A stretch of 64,000 nucleotides of DNA. Source: Pantoea agglomerans. GTDB lineage: Bacteria; Pseudomonadota; Gammaproteobacteria; Enterobacterales; Enterobacteriaceae. The notes beneath the pieces were generated by a model. The model had not been told where the DNA came from and did no database searches. It saw nothing but the letters and a program-made list of their open reading frames with translations. The position numbers and the translations under genes are program-made. The first letter of the stretch is position 1, and each line of letters starts with the position of its first letter. Shown one piece after another: positions 1-8,148 of this stretch. The stretch lies in the NCBI RefSeq assembly GCF_020149765.1, contig NZ_CP083809.1:1178001-1242000 (forward strand), given 5' to 3'.

Positions 1-416
1 ACGGATATCTCATTCTGCAGGACTGTTTTATTGCTGCTGTCACCCGGCCGGTTTATCGCGCATGGCTGAAGCAGGCGCTTGCGGCGGGTGTGATTAAGCC
101 ACCCGCCGATATCGAACTTTCCACACTGTATGACGCTATTTACTCGGGACCCGGTATGCCCTGGATCGACCCTGTGAAAGAGGCGACAGCCTGGAAAATT
201 CAGATACGGGGTGGGGCGGCAACCGAATCCGACTGGGCTCGGGCGTGCGGGCGCAACCCTGATGAGGTTAAACGTCGCCGCAAAGCGGAAGTCGATGAAA
301 ACCAGAAAGAGGGGCTGGTGTTCGACACTGACCCGGCAAACGACAAAGGAGTCAGCAGTGACCGAGAAAATAAAGCAGATCAGCCAGCGTCAGGCGACAC
401 AGGCGAGGAAGACTGA
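1..416 (+). CDS. Phage portal protein, lambda gpB type (C-terminal part only)
   Basis: The reading frame is open from base 3 at the window edge and ends at 416, giving the last ~137 residues of a portal protein. The segment with PWIDPVKEATAWK followed by RGGAATESDWARACGRNPDEVKRRR is the typical C-terminus of lambda-family portals, ending in an acidic, disordered tail. The portal is the dodecameric ring at one capsid vertex through which DNA is packaged and to which the tail joins. The stop lies inside the next gene, which starts at 358 with its own Shine-Dalgarno, so the two are translationally coupled, as with lambda B and C. The N-terminal part lies left of the window. The family call is recognition by eye. 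Confidence 0.85.
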   Translation, partial: GYLILQDCFIAAVTRPVYRAWLKQALAAGVIKPPADIELSTLYDAIYSGPGMPWIDPVKEATAWKIQIRGGAATESDWARACGRNPDEVKRRRKAEVDENQKEGLVFDTDPANDKGVSSDRENKADQPASGDTGEED

Positions 417-2352
417 ATCCTGGTTCCGGATGGCCGCACGGGGCGAGGCTGAGGCAGAAATTTATATCTATGACGAAATCGGTTTTCAGGGCGTGACGGC
501 AAAACAGTTTATCAGTGATCTCAAAGCACTCGGCGAGATCAAACACATCACTCTTCATATTAACTCGCCAGGCGGATGCATTTTTGACGGGATCGCCATA
601 TTCAACGCACTCAAATCTCATCCTGCTGGCATTACGGTTCATGTCGACGGCGTGGCGGCGTCGATGGCTTCCGTCATCGCCATGGCCGGTAATCTGGTCA
701 TCATGCCGGCAAACAGTTTCATGATGATCCATAAGCCTCATGCAGTTGCGAGGGGGGGCGCCGCGGCCATGCGTGATCTCGCTGAGCTGCTGGATAAGAT
801 CGAAGCTGTGCTCATTCCGGCTTATACCGCAAAAACAGGGCTGGCTCATGAGGTTATCGCCGGGATGCTGAAAGAAGAAACCTGGATGGACGGGACCCAG
901 TGTGTCTCGCTGGGATTCGCTGACCAGCTGGCTCCCGCCGTTCAGGCAATGGCCCGCATAGATTCAAAACGTATCGAGGAGTACGAAAAAATGCCAGAAA
1001 ACCTTCGTAATATGCTGACGCCGCCGCAGAACAGCCTGACGCATGATCCTGCTCCACCTCAGGCAGGTGTGAACGAAGCGGGTTTACGTGAACAGTTCAT
1101 TGAAGAACAGCGTGTCCGCGCACGGGCGCTCACTGACCTGTTTGGGATGTTCGGTGATAAATACAATACCTTGCAGGCAGCCTGCATCGCGGATCCGACG
1201 TGCACGCTTGAGCTGGCACGTGAGAAGCTGCTGACGCAGATGGGCAAAGACAGCACGCCTTCTAACAAATCAGCCGCACCTCACATCTATGCCGGAAACG
1301 GTAATTTTACCGGTGACGGTATCCGGCAGGCCATCATGGCGCGGGCCGGATATGAGCCACTCCAGCCGGATAACCCTTACAACGCCATGACGCTTCGCGA
1401 GCATGCGCGCCTGTCACTGACCGAACGGGGCTTCGGTGTGGCCAGTTATAACCCGGTACAGATCGTCGGGCTGGCGTTTACGCACAGCACGTCCGATTTT
1501 GGCAATATCATGCTGGATGTGTCCTACAAATCCATTCTTCAGGGCTGGGAACAGGCCCCTGAGACGTTCGGTGAATGGACCAAAAAGGGACAGCTGTCCG
1601 ATTTCAAAATTGCGCACCGTGTGGGGCTGGGTGGTTTTCCTTCGCTACGTCAGGTCCGCGAGGGGGCGGAATACAAATACGTCACGACGTCAGACAAGCA
1701 GGCAACGATTGCCCTGGCCACCTACGGGGAGCTGTTCAGCATCACCCGCCAGGCCATTATCAATGATGACCTGAGCATGCTGACCGATGTTCCCATGAAA
1801 CTTGGCCGTGCGGCTAAAGCCACGGTGGCAGATCTGGTCTATGCCATCCTCGTGAAAAATCCGCAACTGAGCACGGATAACATTGCGTTGTTTGCAGACA
1901 GCCATGCAAATCTTCTGACCAAAGCCGCAATGGATGTAGCGTCCCTGGATAAAGCCCGGCAGATGATGCGCCGTCAGAAAGAAGGCGAACGCCATCTCAA
2001 TATCCGTCCGGCTTTCGTGCTGGTGCCGACCGCCATGGAGTCCACGGCCAGTCAGGTCATTCGCTCAACGTCTGTTAAAGGCGCCGACATCAATGCCGGT
2101 ATCATTAACCCCGTGCAGAACTTCGCGACGGTGATTGCCGAACCACGTCTGGACGATGCCAGCCAGAACACGTTCTACCTCGCGGCGGCAAAAGGTTCGG
2201 ACACGATTGAGGTAGCTTACCTTAACGGTGTGGATACGCCGTTTATCGACCAGATGGAGGGATTCACTTCTGATGGTGTCACGACCAAAGTACGCATCGA
2301 CGCTGGTGTTGCGCCTGTTGACTATCGCGGCCTGGTGAAGTGCACCGCCTGA
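358..2352 (+). CDS. Fused ClpP-like prohead protease / major capsid protein
   Basis: A 664-residue protein joining two functions that are separate in lambda (C/Nu3 and E). Residues ~20-200 form a ClpP-fold protease: the nucleophile region GVAASMAS places Ser at 102 and MMIHKPH places His at 125. Residues ~200-300 are a charged linker that may act as scaffold, and ~310-664 are a capsid protein. The chosen start is GTG 358 with AAAGGAG six bases upstream; the frame is open further upstream (GTG 211), but that part overlaps the portal. The protease would cut the capsid domain free and trim it during prohead maturation (known for related phages, inferred here). Such protease-capsid fusions are known in prophages. 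Confidence 0.85.
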   Translation: MTEKIKQISQRQATQARKTESWFRMAARGEAEAEIYIYDEIGFQGVTAKQFISDLKALGEIKHITLHINSPGGCIFDGIAIFNALKSHPAGITVHVDGVAASMASVIAMAGNLVIMPANSFMMIHKPHAVARGGAAAMRDLAELLDKIEAVLIPAYTAKTGLAHEVIAGMLKEETWMDGTQCVSLGFADQLAPAVQAMARIDSKRIEEYEKMPENLRNMLTPPQNSLTHDPAPPQAGVNEAGLREQFIEEQRVRARALTDLFGMFGDKYNTLQAACIADPTCTLELAREKLLTQMGKDSTPSNKSAAPHIYAGNGNFTGDGIRQAIMARAGYEPLQPDNPYNAMTLREHARLSLTERGFGVASYNPVQIVGLAFTHSTSDFGNIMLDVSYKSILQGWEQAPETFGEWTKKGQLSDFKIAHRVGLGGFPSLRQVREGAEYKYVTTSDKQATIALATYGELFSITRQAIINDDLSMLTDVPMKLGRAAKATVADLVYAILVKNPQLSTDNIALFADSHANLLTKAAMDVASLDKARQMMRRQKEGERHLNIRPAFVLVPTAMESTASQVIRSTSVKGADINAGIINPVQNFATVIAEPRLDDASQNTFYLAAAKGSDTIEVAYLNGVDTPFIDQMEGFTSDGVTTKVRIDAGVAPVDYRGLVKCTA

Positions 2353-2374
2353 TGCGCCCTGAATAAATCTGAAC

Positions 2375-2393
2375 GCCCGGAAGGGCTTTTTTT
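2375..2393 (+). terminator. Weak intrinsic terminator after the capsid gene
   Basis: A short GCCC-GGAA-GGGC hairpin followed by seven T. The four-base stem suggests partial attenuation between the capsid and cement genes rather than a full stop. Confidence 0.45.
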
Positions 2394-2436
2394 ATGCCTG
2401 AAATCCGGTCAACGCGGACCGGGAAGGAGAATAACC

Positions 2437-2760
2437 ATGGCAAAAAATTATGTGCAGGATGGCAAGACGCTGACGTTCATTGCGGACGAAGACTATAAAA
2501 GCGGCGATATGGTGCATGTGGGGGATCGTATCGTTATTGCCGTAACCGATACCCCGAAAGGTTGCGCCGGAACTGGCCTGGCGGAAGGCGTCTTCAACTT
2601 GCCGAAAAAAACAGATGTCTCTGTTCAGGCCGGCAAGCCTGTTTATGAGCAGGGGCATCAGGTTGTAGCCAGCAAGGCAGAGGGGGCCGTACCCCTGGGG
2701 ACCGCATGGGAGAACGCCGAAGGCAAGGCGCCCTTTGTGGCCGTTAAGCTTTTTGGCTAG
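2437..2760 (+). CDS. Capsid cement/decoration protein, DUF2190 family
   Basis: 107 residues starting at ATG 2437 behind a strong GGGAAGGAG. The sequence (MAKNYVQDGKTLTFIADEDY, then SGDMVHVGDRIVIAVTD and an AVPLGTAWEN segment near the end) fits the all-beta DUF2190 family, whose members sit on the capsid surface as stabilising cement proteins. It lies directly after the capsid gene, where lambda carries D (decoration) and FI. No signal peptide or membrane segment is seen. The structural role is inferred from family and position. Confidence 0.75.
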   Translation: MAKNYVQDGKTLTFIADEDYKSGDMVHVGDRIVIAVTDTPKGCAGTGLAEGVFNLPKKTDVSVQAGKPVYEQGHQVVASKAEGAVPLGTAWENAEGKAPFVAVKLFG

Positions 2761-2785
2761 CCCGTTTTTCCGTCTGACTGACAGG

Positions 2786-3064
2786 ATGGACGATGTCACC
2801 GCACGCCGGTTCGGTCAGGCCGTGGTAATTAATGGACGAACGATATGCGCAGCTGAACATGCCTTTACGGCTGACATGGGACCACTGTCCGGAGAGGGCG
2901 TGTCGTTAATTGTCTTCGACCGGGCTTATCAGCCCGAACGCCATGATCGGGTTGAATGGCAGGAGAAACACTGGCGGGTGACCCGCTGGCAGTTTTACAA
3001 CGGCAAGCCGCAAATCTGGCTTGAGGAGGATAAAAGTGCAGGGGCTGAAACAGGCACTGAATAA
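2786..3064 (+). CDS. Small head-tail connector-like protein (lambda FII position)
   Basis: 92 residues from ATG 2786; a TTG at 2735 in the same frame would overlap the cement gene and has a poor ribosome site. The chain looks all-beta (RFGQAVVINGRT, VEWQEKHWRVTRWQ, KPQIWLEED) and occupies the slot of lambda FII, the protein that closes the capsid exit and receives the tail. Identification rests on position and overall character; I see no diagnostic motif. Its end overlaps the start of the Z-like gene by 29 bases, so the two are probably translationally coupled. Confidence 0.5.
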   Translation: MDDVTARRFGQAVVINGRTICAAEHAFTADMGPLSGEGVSLIVFDRAYQPERHDRVEWQEKHWRVTRWQFYNGKPQIWLEEDKSAGAETGTE

Positions 3065-3596
3065 CCTGCATGAGCTCGATCGTCAGCTGGTCCCCCGCGC
3101 GCTGGCGCAGGCGGTGAATCGTGTGGCCCGTCGCGTCATTACGCGCTGCACACGCGAGGTTGCAAAGGAGACGAGCGTTCCCCAGAAGCTGATCAGGCAG
3201 CGTGTCCGGCTACGCCCGGCCACGCCCGGCCATGCTGATCCGACCGCGCGACTGGTCGTTAACCGCGGGGATTTGCCGGCTATCAGTCTGGGCACGGCCC
3301 GTCTGCAACTGTCCCGGCGTAAAACAGTGTCCGGCCGGCACGGCAGTGTGCTGAAAATCGGGCGGTTTACTTTCCGGAATGCATTTATACAGCAACTGGC
3401 TAACGGCCGCTGGCATGTCCTGCAGCGGACCGGCCGCAGTCGCTATCCGGTTCTGGTTGTAAAAATTCCGCTGTCCGGAGCGCTGACGGATACTTATCAG
3501 AAACAAACCCAGCAGCTGCTGAAAACAGATATGCAGGCCGAACTGGCCGCCGCGCTCAGACAGCAACTGAGGCTGTACCTGAGGAGGAGGGTATGA
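3036..3596 (+). CDS. Z: Minor tail protein Z-like (tail completion)
   Basis: 186 residues from GTG 3036, preceded by GAGGAGGA at 3023-3030; a TTG at 3021 lies inside that ribosome site and is rejected. The protein is very basic, with an Arg-rich N-terminal helix (VPRALAQAVNRVARRVITRC) followed by KETSVPQKLIRQRVRL, as in prophage tail protein Z (PF06763 type). In lambda, Z is needed late in tail assembly so that the tail joins the head and DNA is positioned for injection. It overlaps the U-like gene by ATGA, as in the lambda Z-U pair. Confidence 0.8.
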   Translation: MQGLKQALNNLHELDRQLVPRALAQAVNRVARRVITRCTREVAKETSVPQKLIRQRVRLRPATPGHADPTARLVVNRGDLPAISLGTARLQLSRRKTVSGRHGSVLKIGRFTFRNAFIQQLANGRWHVLQRTGRSRYPVLVVKIPLSGALTDTYQKQTQQLLKTDMQAELAAALRQQLRLYLRRRV

Positions 3597-3991
3597 AAAA
3601 ACATGCTGAAATCAGGCGCACCCTCACGGATGCGCTTAAGTCCCATATCAGCGGGGCGGCCTTTCATGATGGCCGCCCCGTTTTTATTGATGAAAAAGAA
3701 CTGCCCGCCATAGCCGTTTACCTGTCAGACGCCCGATACAGCGGTAACTATCTGGATGCGGAAGCCTGGCAGGCCACGCTGCATATCGAGGTATTCCTCC
3801 GGGCAACCCAACCGGATACGGCACTGGATGAGTGGGTTGAACGCCATATCCTTCCGGCACTCGTTAATGTGCCGGCACTTTCATCCGTGATCGATACGCT
3901 CACGCCGCAGAGTTATGACTGGCAGCGAGACAGTGAAATGGCGAGCTGGGGTTCAGCCGATCTGACTTATCTCATTACCTATCAGATGTAA
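3593..3991 (+). CDS. U: Minor tail protein U-like (tail terminator)
   Basis: 132 residues, almost the length of lambda gpU (131). The ATG overlaps the Z stop, and GAGGAGGAGG sits just upstream. The sequence contains RYSGNYLDAEAWQATLHIEVFL, typical of gpU, which forms the hexameric ring that stops tail-tube growth and docks the tail to the head. Its place between Z and V matches lambda exactly. Confidence 0.87.
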   Translation: MKKHAEIRRTLTDALKSHISGAAFHDGRPVFIDEKELPAIAVYLSDARYSGNYLDAEAWQATLHIEVFLRATQPDTALDEWVERHILPALVNVPALSSVIDTLTPQSYDWQRDSEMASWGSADLTYLITYQM

Positions 3992-4000
3992 GGAGCCACT

Positions 4001-4543
4001 ATGGCGACACCAAATCCTCTTGCATCAGTCAAAGGTGCAGGTACCACCCTATTGATTTTCACCGGCAGCGGCGATGCCACCGCTAAGCCACTGAACGATG
4101 ACGGCTGGACACGACTCGCCCAGATCCGGGAGCTGCAGCCTGGAGAAATCAGTGCGGAAAGTTACGACGACACCTGGCTGGACGATCCGGATGCCGACTG
4201 GAAAGCCACGGCGCAGGGCGAGAAATCTGCGGGTGAAGCCAGTATTACGCTTGCCTGGAAACCCGGTGAGCAGGGACAGAAAGATTTACTGAGCTGGTTT
4301 CACAGCGGGGAGGTTCGCTATTACAAAATCCGCTATCCGAACGGCACGGTCGATCTGTTCCGGGGCTGGGTCAGCAGCCTGGGCAAGACCATTCCGGCAA
4401 AAGAGGTCATCACGCGAACCATCAAAGTAACGAACAGCGGCCGTCCGGTTCTGGCTGAGGAAATTTCGCAGTCGCCTGCACCTGCACCTGCACCTGCACC
4501 TGCACCACATTCTGACAATAACAATGAGAAAGGAGGGCTCTGA
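4001..4543 (+). CDS. V: Major tail tube protein V, lacking the Ig-like C-terminal domain
   Basis: 180 residues against 246 in lambda gpV. Residues 1-~152 follow gpV closely: KGAGTTL, then [21 protein letters not shown], then [20 protein letters not shown], then [15 protein letters not shown], then [14 protein letters not shown]. This domain polymerises as hexameric rings to build the tail tube. Lambda continues into a Big_2 immunoglobulin-like domain exposed on the tail surface; here that is missing and replaced by a Pro-Ala stretch (residues 159-169) and a short polar tail. The stretch is coded by five exact copies of a hexamer (4475-4504). In lambda the Ig domain is known to be dispensable for tube assembly, so the protein is probably functional. 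Confidence 0.9.
   Translation: MATPNPLASVKGAGTTLLIFTGSGDATAKPLNDDGWTRLAQIRELQPGEISAESYDDTWLDDPDADWKATAQGEKSAGEASITLAWKPGEQGQKDLLSWFHSGEVRYYKIRYPNGTVDLFRGWVSSLGKTIPAKEVITRTIKVTNSGRPVLAEEISQSPAPAPAPAPAPHSDNNNEKGGL
4475..4504 (+). repeat. Five tandem CCTGCA hexamers inside tail gene V
   Basis: Five perfect head-to-tail copies of CCTGCA coding (Pro-Ala)5. A unit of six bases keeps the frame, so slippage would only change the length of the Pro-Ala tail. Confidence 0.95.
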
Positions 4544-4938
4544 TGTTTCTGGAAAAAACCGTGTTTCATTACGGGCCCGAGCAAATGGAGTTATCTGAAC
4601 TGACAGCACTGCAGCGCGCCGAGTTTTTTGATTTTGTTGCCAGTTCAGAAGTGGTTAAAGATAAGGCCCCCACTGACGCGGCCCGGAATGCAGTACTGGT
4701 CAGGCTCAATACTGAGTACAGTGCCTGGCTTGTCTCTCGCGCGCTCTGGAACTGTCATCGTGAGGCGGACGTTAACGATATTTATCAGGGGGTTCTGGCC
4801 GACTGGCCCGAAAAGGCGCTGTGTCTGGCTGCGGAAAAGGTGATGGTTCTCAGCGATCTCAACGGGGATGGAAAGTCGGCCGAGCCCTCCGGCCCCAGGG
4901 AGGATGACGTGAAGGTAAAGCCGACGAACGGGAGCTGA
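4543..4938 (+). CDS. G: Tail assembly chaperone G
   Basis: 131 residues (lambda gpG 140). The start [11 protein letters not shown] and the LSELTALQRAEFF motif match lambda gpG. In lambda, gpG and the frameshift product gpGT coat the tape measure protein and recruit tail-tube subunits, and are absent from the finished tail. The ATG overlaps the V stop by one base behind AAAGGAGGG. The last ~10 codons contain the region where a -1 shift into the T frame must occur. Confidence 0.87.
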   Translation: MFLEKTVFHYGPEQMELSELTALQRAEFFDFVASSEVVKDKAPTDAARNAVLVRLNTEYSAWLVSRALWNCHREADVNDIYQGVLADWPEKALCLAAEKVMVLSDLNGDGKSAEPSGPREDDVKVKPTNGS

Positions 4939-5252
4939 AATTTATCATGTTTCTGGCCCATGAGTTTCGCCGTCCTGACTGGCGCCGGATGCTGAGCGAG
5001 ATGACGTCTTCTGAACTCGCAGGCTGGCAGCGTTATTTCGCCGCGGTGCCGTTCAGCCATCGCCTGCTGGATGCTGAATTTGCGGCGCTCAGCAGCACAA
5101 TGGTGGCGCTCGCCACAGGCGAATGCGGACTGACTGCAGAAGATTTCAGCCTGCTCAGTCGCTCTGGAACCAGTGACCTCATGACTGATGACATGTTGAT
5201 GGCCGTGGCTGAGTCCATGGGAGGAGAACGCCATGTCCCGGCAGATCGCTGA
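4908..5252 (+). CDS. T: Tail assembly chaperone T extension, read by -1 frameshift from G
   Basis: The -1 frame relative to G is open from 4908 (a TGA at 4905 blocks it earlier) to 5252, and contains HEFRRPDWRRMLSEM and DDMLMAVAESMGG, the hallmarks of lambda gpT. G ends at 4938, so the shift must fall within 4908-4938. The only heptamer there that resembles lambda GGGAAAG in the right codon phase is GGTAAAG at 4914-4920 (zero-frame codons GTA AAG). A shift there would give a GT protein of about 236 residues. An ATG at 4947 exists, but lambda-type T is not made separately. The 3' end overlaps the tape measure gene by 20 bases. Confidence 0.82.
   Translation, partial: REGKADERELKFIMFLAHEFRRPDWRRMLSEMTSSELAGWQRYFAAVPFSHRLLDAEFAALSSTMVALATGECGLTAEDFSLLSRSGTSDLMTDDMLMAVAESMGGERHVPADR
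4914..4920 (+). promoter_or_regulatory. Candidate -1 frameshift heptamer GGTAAAG for G/T
   Basis: In-phase codons GTA AAG; the A-site Lys tRNA can re-pair AAG to AAA, but the P-site Val tRNA would re-pair poorly (GTA to GGT). It is one base away from the lambda heptamer GGGAAAG and lies within the only stretch where a productive shift is possible. Confidence 0.55.
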
Positions 5253-7809
5253 TCTTGTCGTAAACCTTGGGGCTGAAACTACCCGGTTTCACGAGCAAAT
5301 GGGCCGGGTCGAACGTCAGCTGAAAAACGCGGGGCAGCAGGCCGGGCGTACTGCGCAGCAGGTTTTCTCCGTTTCGCGCGCTGAAGTGCAGGCCACGCAG
5401 GCAAAAGCCCGCTTTCTCAGCCAGCTCAAGGCACAGCTGGCTACACAACGGCTTTCACGTAAAGAGATGCTGAGAACGCGCGCGGCACAGTTGGGGCTGG
5501 GCGATGCGGCGGAAATCTATATCCGTAAGCTGGAGTCGGCCCGTCAGAAAACGCACTCTCTGGGACTGGCGAGCGCGGCGGCGCGGCGCGAGCTTGGCGT
5601 GTTGTTTGGCGAAATGGCGCGGGGCAATTTTGGCGCACTTCGTGGCTCCGGCATTACGCTTGCGAATAATGCCGGATGGATAGAAAAGCTGATGACCCTG
5701 CGCGGTCTGAGCATAGCCGGGATGGTGGGTGGTATTGCCGCTGCTGTCTGGGGACTGGGGAGAGCCTGGTATCAGGGCAGCCAGGAAGCTGAGACCTTTA
5801 ACAGGAATCTTATCCTCACCGGCCACTATGCCGCCCGGACAACCTCAGCGCTACAGGCGATGAGCCGCTCTCTGGCGGGCAACGGTATTACGCAGCACGA
5901 AGCGGCTTCTGTGCTGGCGGAGGTCACCGGCTCGGGTTTATTTAACGGGCAGCACCTCCGGCAGGTCGCTGACGTCGCGGCCCGTCTCAAAACGGTAACC
6001 GGTCAGGCCACCGAAGAGACTATCCGGCAGTTTGCGCGGCTTCAGGACTCGCCCGTTGCTGCCGTCCGGGAGGTGGATAAATCCCTGCACTTTCTGACGG
6101 CGACTGAACTGGAAAACATCACCCACCTGGCTGAACAGGGGCGTGAAGCCGATGCGGCAGCGCTGGCTATGGATCGTTACGCGGAAACCCTGCGTCTTCG
6201 CAGCGACGATGTGGCACAGCATCTGGGAACGCTGGAAAAAACCTGGAAATGGCTGGGGGAAACGGCGGCGGGGGCATGGGATACCATGCTGGGCATCGGA
6301 CGGGAACGGTCGCTGGAAGAGCAGATTGCTGCCCTGAAGGAGAAGTTAAACGCGGGTGGAAAGGCCCTGGGCAAAGCCTGGATACCTTTCACGCAGCAGG
6401 ACAGGGACAGGCTTTCCCGGCTGGAAGAGCAGAAGTTTCAGCATGACCTGAAGGCCGCGCGCGATAAAGCAGCCCAGGATGCGGAAATCCGTAAAAAGCG
6501 CCGTTTTGATGCTGACCAGGCCCTGAAAAAACAGTACGAAACGGAAGAGGAAAAGCATCAGCGCGCGCTGTCAGTTATTCGCCATTCATGGGCATCCCGA
6601 GAGGTTAAAGAGGAGGCGATGCGCCGTGAAAAACAGCGCTATGACACGCTTGTCGCAGGCCGCCGAAAACGGCAGGACGCCTATCACCCCTCCGCGTCTG
6701 CTCTCGCAGGTGAAAAGGCGCAGGCTGACATGCTGGCACTGCAGGCCCGGCTTCATGCTCTGAAGACGCATCACGAAGCAGGTATTGTCAGCCAGCAGCG
6801 TAAAGACCTCTGGGCCTCCCAGGCGAAATTTCATGTTCTTGAGGAAGCCGCACAAAAACGCCAGCTGACCCATGAGGAAAAATCCCTGCTTGCTGGTAAA
6901 GCCAGCGTCCTGCTTCAGCAGGAAAAACTGGCCATGCTGGGGGATGAAGTTGCGCTTCAGGAACGCATAAATCAGCTTCAGGTGCAGGCTGGAAAATTTA
7001 CGGAGCAGCAGCGCACGCGGCAGGCAGAAATTGCGGCGCTTGAACACGGCCTGTCGGCCCGGGAGGCGCAGCAGCATGCCAGCGTTACGCGACTCGGTGC
7101 CGCCTATGCAGAGGCGCCAGATATGCTTGCAGCGGTGTTAAAGGCACAGCAAAAAACCTGGCAGGCGGAAGAAAAGCTGCGGGCTGACTGGCTGGCGGGA
7201 GCTAAAAGCGCATGGGCTGAGTACCGTGATGCAGCGCTTGATGCCAACAGCCAGATAAAACAGGCTTCGTCCAGGGCACTTGACGGGTTAAGCACACAGC
7301 TGAGTGCTCTGCTGACGGACGGTAAGGCAGGTTTTCACGACTTTACCCGAACCGTTCTGAGCATGCTCACCCAGATCCTGGTGAAAATGACACTGGTCAG
7401 GGGCGTGGATTTTTTCGCCGGGCTGATTAAGCAACATGCGTTGTCATTTCATGCGCAGGGCGGTGTTTTTCATTCTCGGGACCTCCATGCCTTCAGCGGA
7501 AGTGTGATCAGGACGCCTACACTGTTTGCGTTTGCCCATGGTGCCGGCGTCATGGGAGAGGCCGGGCCGGAAGGTATCTTTCCACTACGTCGCGGTGCCG
7601 ACGGTAAGCTGGGTGTGGTGGCCCGGATGACAGGAGCCAGCCTGAAATACGCACCCGTCTTTAATGTCACCATTCACAATGACGGCCGCAACGGGCAGCT
7701 CGGGCCGGAGGCCATCAGAATGATGTATGAGCTGGGGCGTCAGGGCGCGAAAGATTTCTTCCTTCAGCAGCAGCGTGACGGCGGCATGATGAGCGGAGGC
7801 CGGGTCTGA
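5233..7809 (+). CDS. H: Tail tape measure protein H
   Basis: 858 residues, practically the length of lambda gpH (853), so the tail should be about as long as that of lambda. The ATG follows GGGAGGAGAA. The N-terminal ~100 residues are helical and basic; ~158-177 is a hydrophobic segment; ~330-680 is a long, charged coiled-coil region rich in Lys, Glu and Gln; and the C-terminus (HAQGGVFHSRDLHAF, then GVMGEAGPEGIFPL) is the conserved lambda tape-measure end. In lambda gpH sets tail length, is cleaved at its C-terminus and enters the host envelope during DNA injection. The gene overlaps T upstream and M downstream. Confidence 0.93.
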   Translation: MSRQIADLVVNLGAETTRFHEQMGRVERQLKNAGQQAGRTAQQVFSVSRAEVQATQAKARFLSQLKAQLATQRLSRKEMLRTRAAQLGLGDAAEIYIRKLESARQKTHSLGLASAAARRELGVLFGEMARGNFGALRGSGITLANNAGWIEKLMTLRGLSIAGMVGGIAAAVWGLGRAWYQGSQEAETFNRNLILTGHYAARTTSALQAMSRSLAGNGITQHEAASVLAEVTGSGLFNGQHLRQVADVAARLKTVTGQATEETIRQFARLQDSPVAAVREVDKSLHFLTATELENITHLAEQGREADAAALAMDRYAETLRLRSDDVAQHLGTLEKTWKWLGETAAGAWDTMLGIGRERSLEEQIAALKEKLNAGGKALGKAWIPFTQQDRDRLSRLEEQKFQHDLKAARDKAAQDAEIRKKRRFDADQALKKQYETEEEKHQRALSVIRHSWASREVKEEAMRREKQRYDTLVAGRRKRQDAYHPSASALAGEKAQADMLALQARLHALKTHHEAGIVSQQRKDLWASQAKFHVLEEAAQKRQLTHEEKSLLAGKASVLLQQEKLAMLGDEVALQERINQLQVQAGKFTEQQRTRQAEIAALEHGLSAREAQQHASVTRLGAAYAEAPDMLAAVLKAQQKTWQAEEKLRADWLAGAKSAWAEYRDAALDANSQIKQASSRALDGLSTQLSALLTDGKAGFHDFTRTVLSMLTQILVKMTLVRGVDFFAGLIKQHALSFHAQGGVFHSRDLHAFSGSVIRTPTLFAFAHGAGVMGEAGPEGIFPLRRGADGKLGVVARMTGASLKYAPVFNVTIHNDGRNGQLGPEAIRMMYELGRQGAKDFFLQQQRDGGMMSGGRV

Positions 7810-8138
7810 TGGAGTCATTTAACTGGAAGATCAGGCCGGGTATGCGTGCGGAGCGAGAACCGCGCGTGCAGACAATCCGGTTTGGAGACGGGTATGAGCA
7901 GCGGCGCGCAGATGGCCTGAATGTTCTTCAAAGCCGCTACGCCATTATGCTGTCCGGACCTCACGTCTCTATGCAGGCGGTGGAGGATTTCCTTACCCGG
8001 CACAGCGGTATCAGAGCCTTCCTGTGGCAACCGCCGGGCCAGCCTGATCCCGCCGCCTTTGTCTGCCGACGCTGGTCGGCGGTGCGTCTGGCGAGGCGCA
8101 CGGAAATAACCGGTGAATTTGAACAGGTCCCCGCCTGA
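7809..8138 (+). CDS. M: Minor tail protein M
   Basis: 109 residues, the length of lambda gpM. It contains RVQTIRFGDGYEQRRADGLN, typical of the gpM family, which joins the tail tube to the tip complex (distal tail-type role). The ATG overlaps the H stop (TGATG), indicating translational coupling. Confidence 0.9.
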   Translation: MESFNWKIRPGMRAEREPRVQTIRFGDGYEQRRADGLNVLQSRYAIMLSGPHVSMQAVEDFLTRHSGIRAFLWQPPGQPDPAAFVCRRWSAVRLARRTEITGEFEQVPA

Positions 8139-8148
8139 GGTAACAGCG

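Noticed and set aside
352..849. 165-residue - strand frame across portal end and protease
   Set aside because: Opposite to two well-supported phage genes; His/Arg/Cys-rich shadow.
4869..4875. TGGAAAG as G/T slippery site
   Set aside because: Right codon phase, but the -1 frame meets TGA at 4905 before reaching the T coding part.
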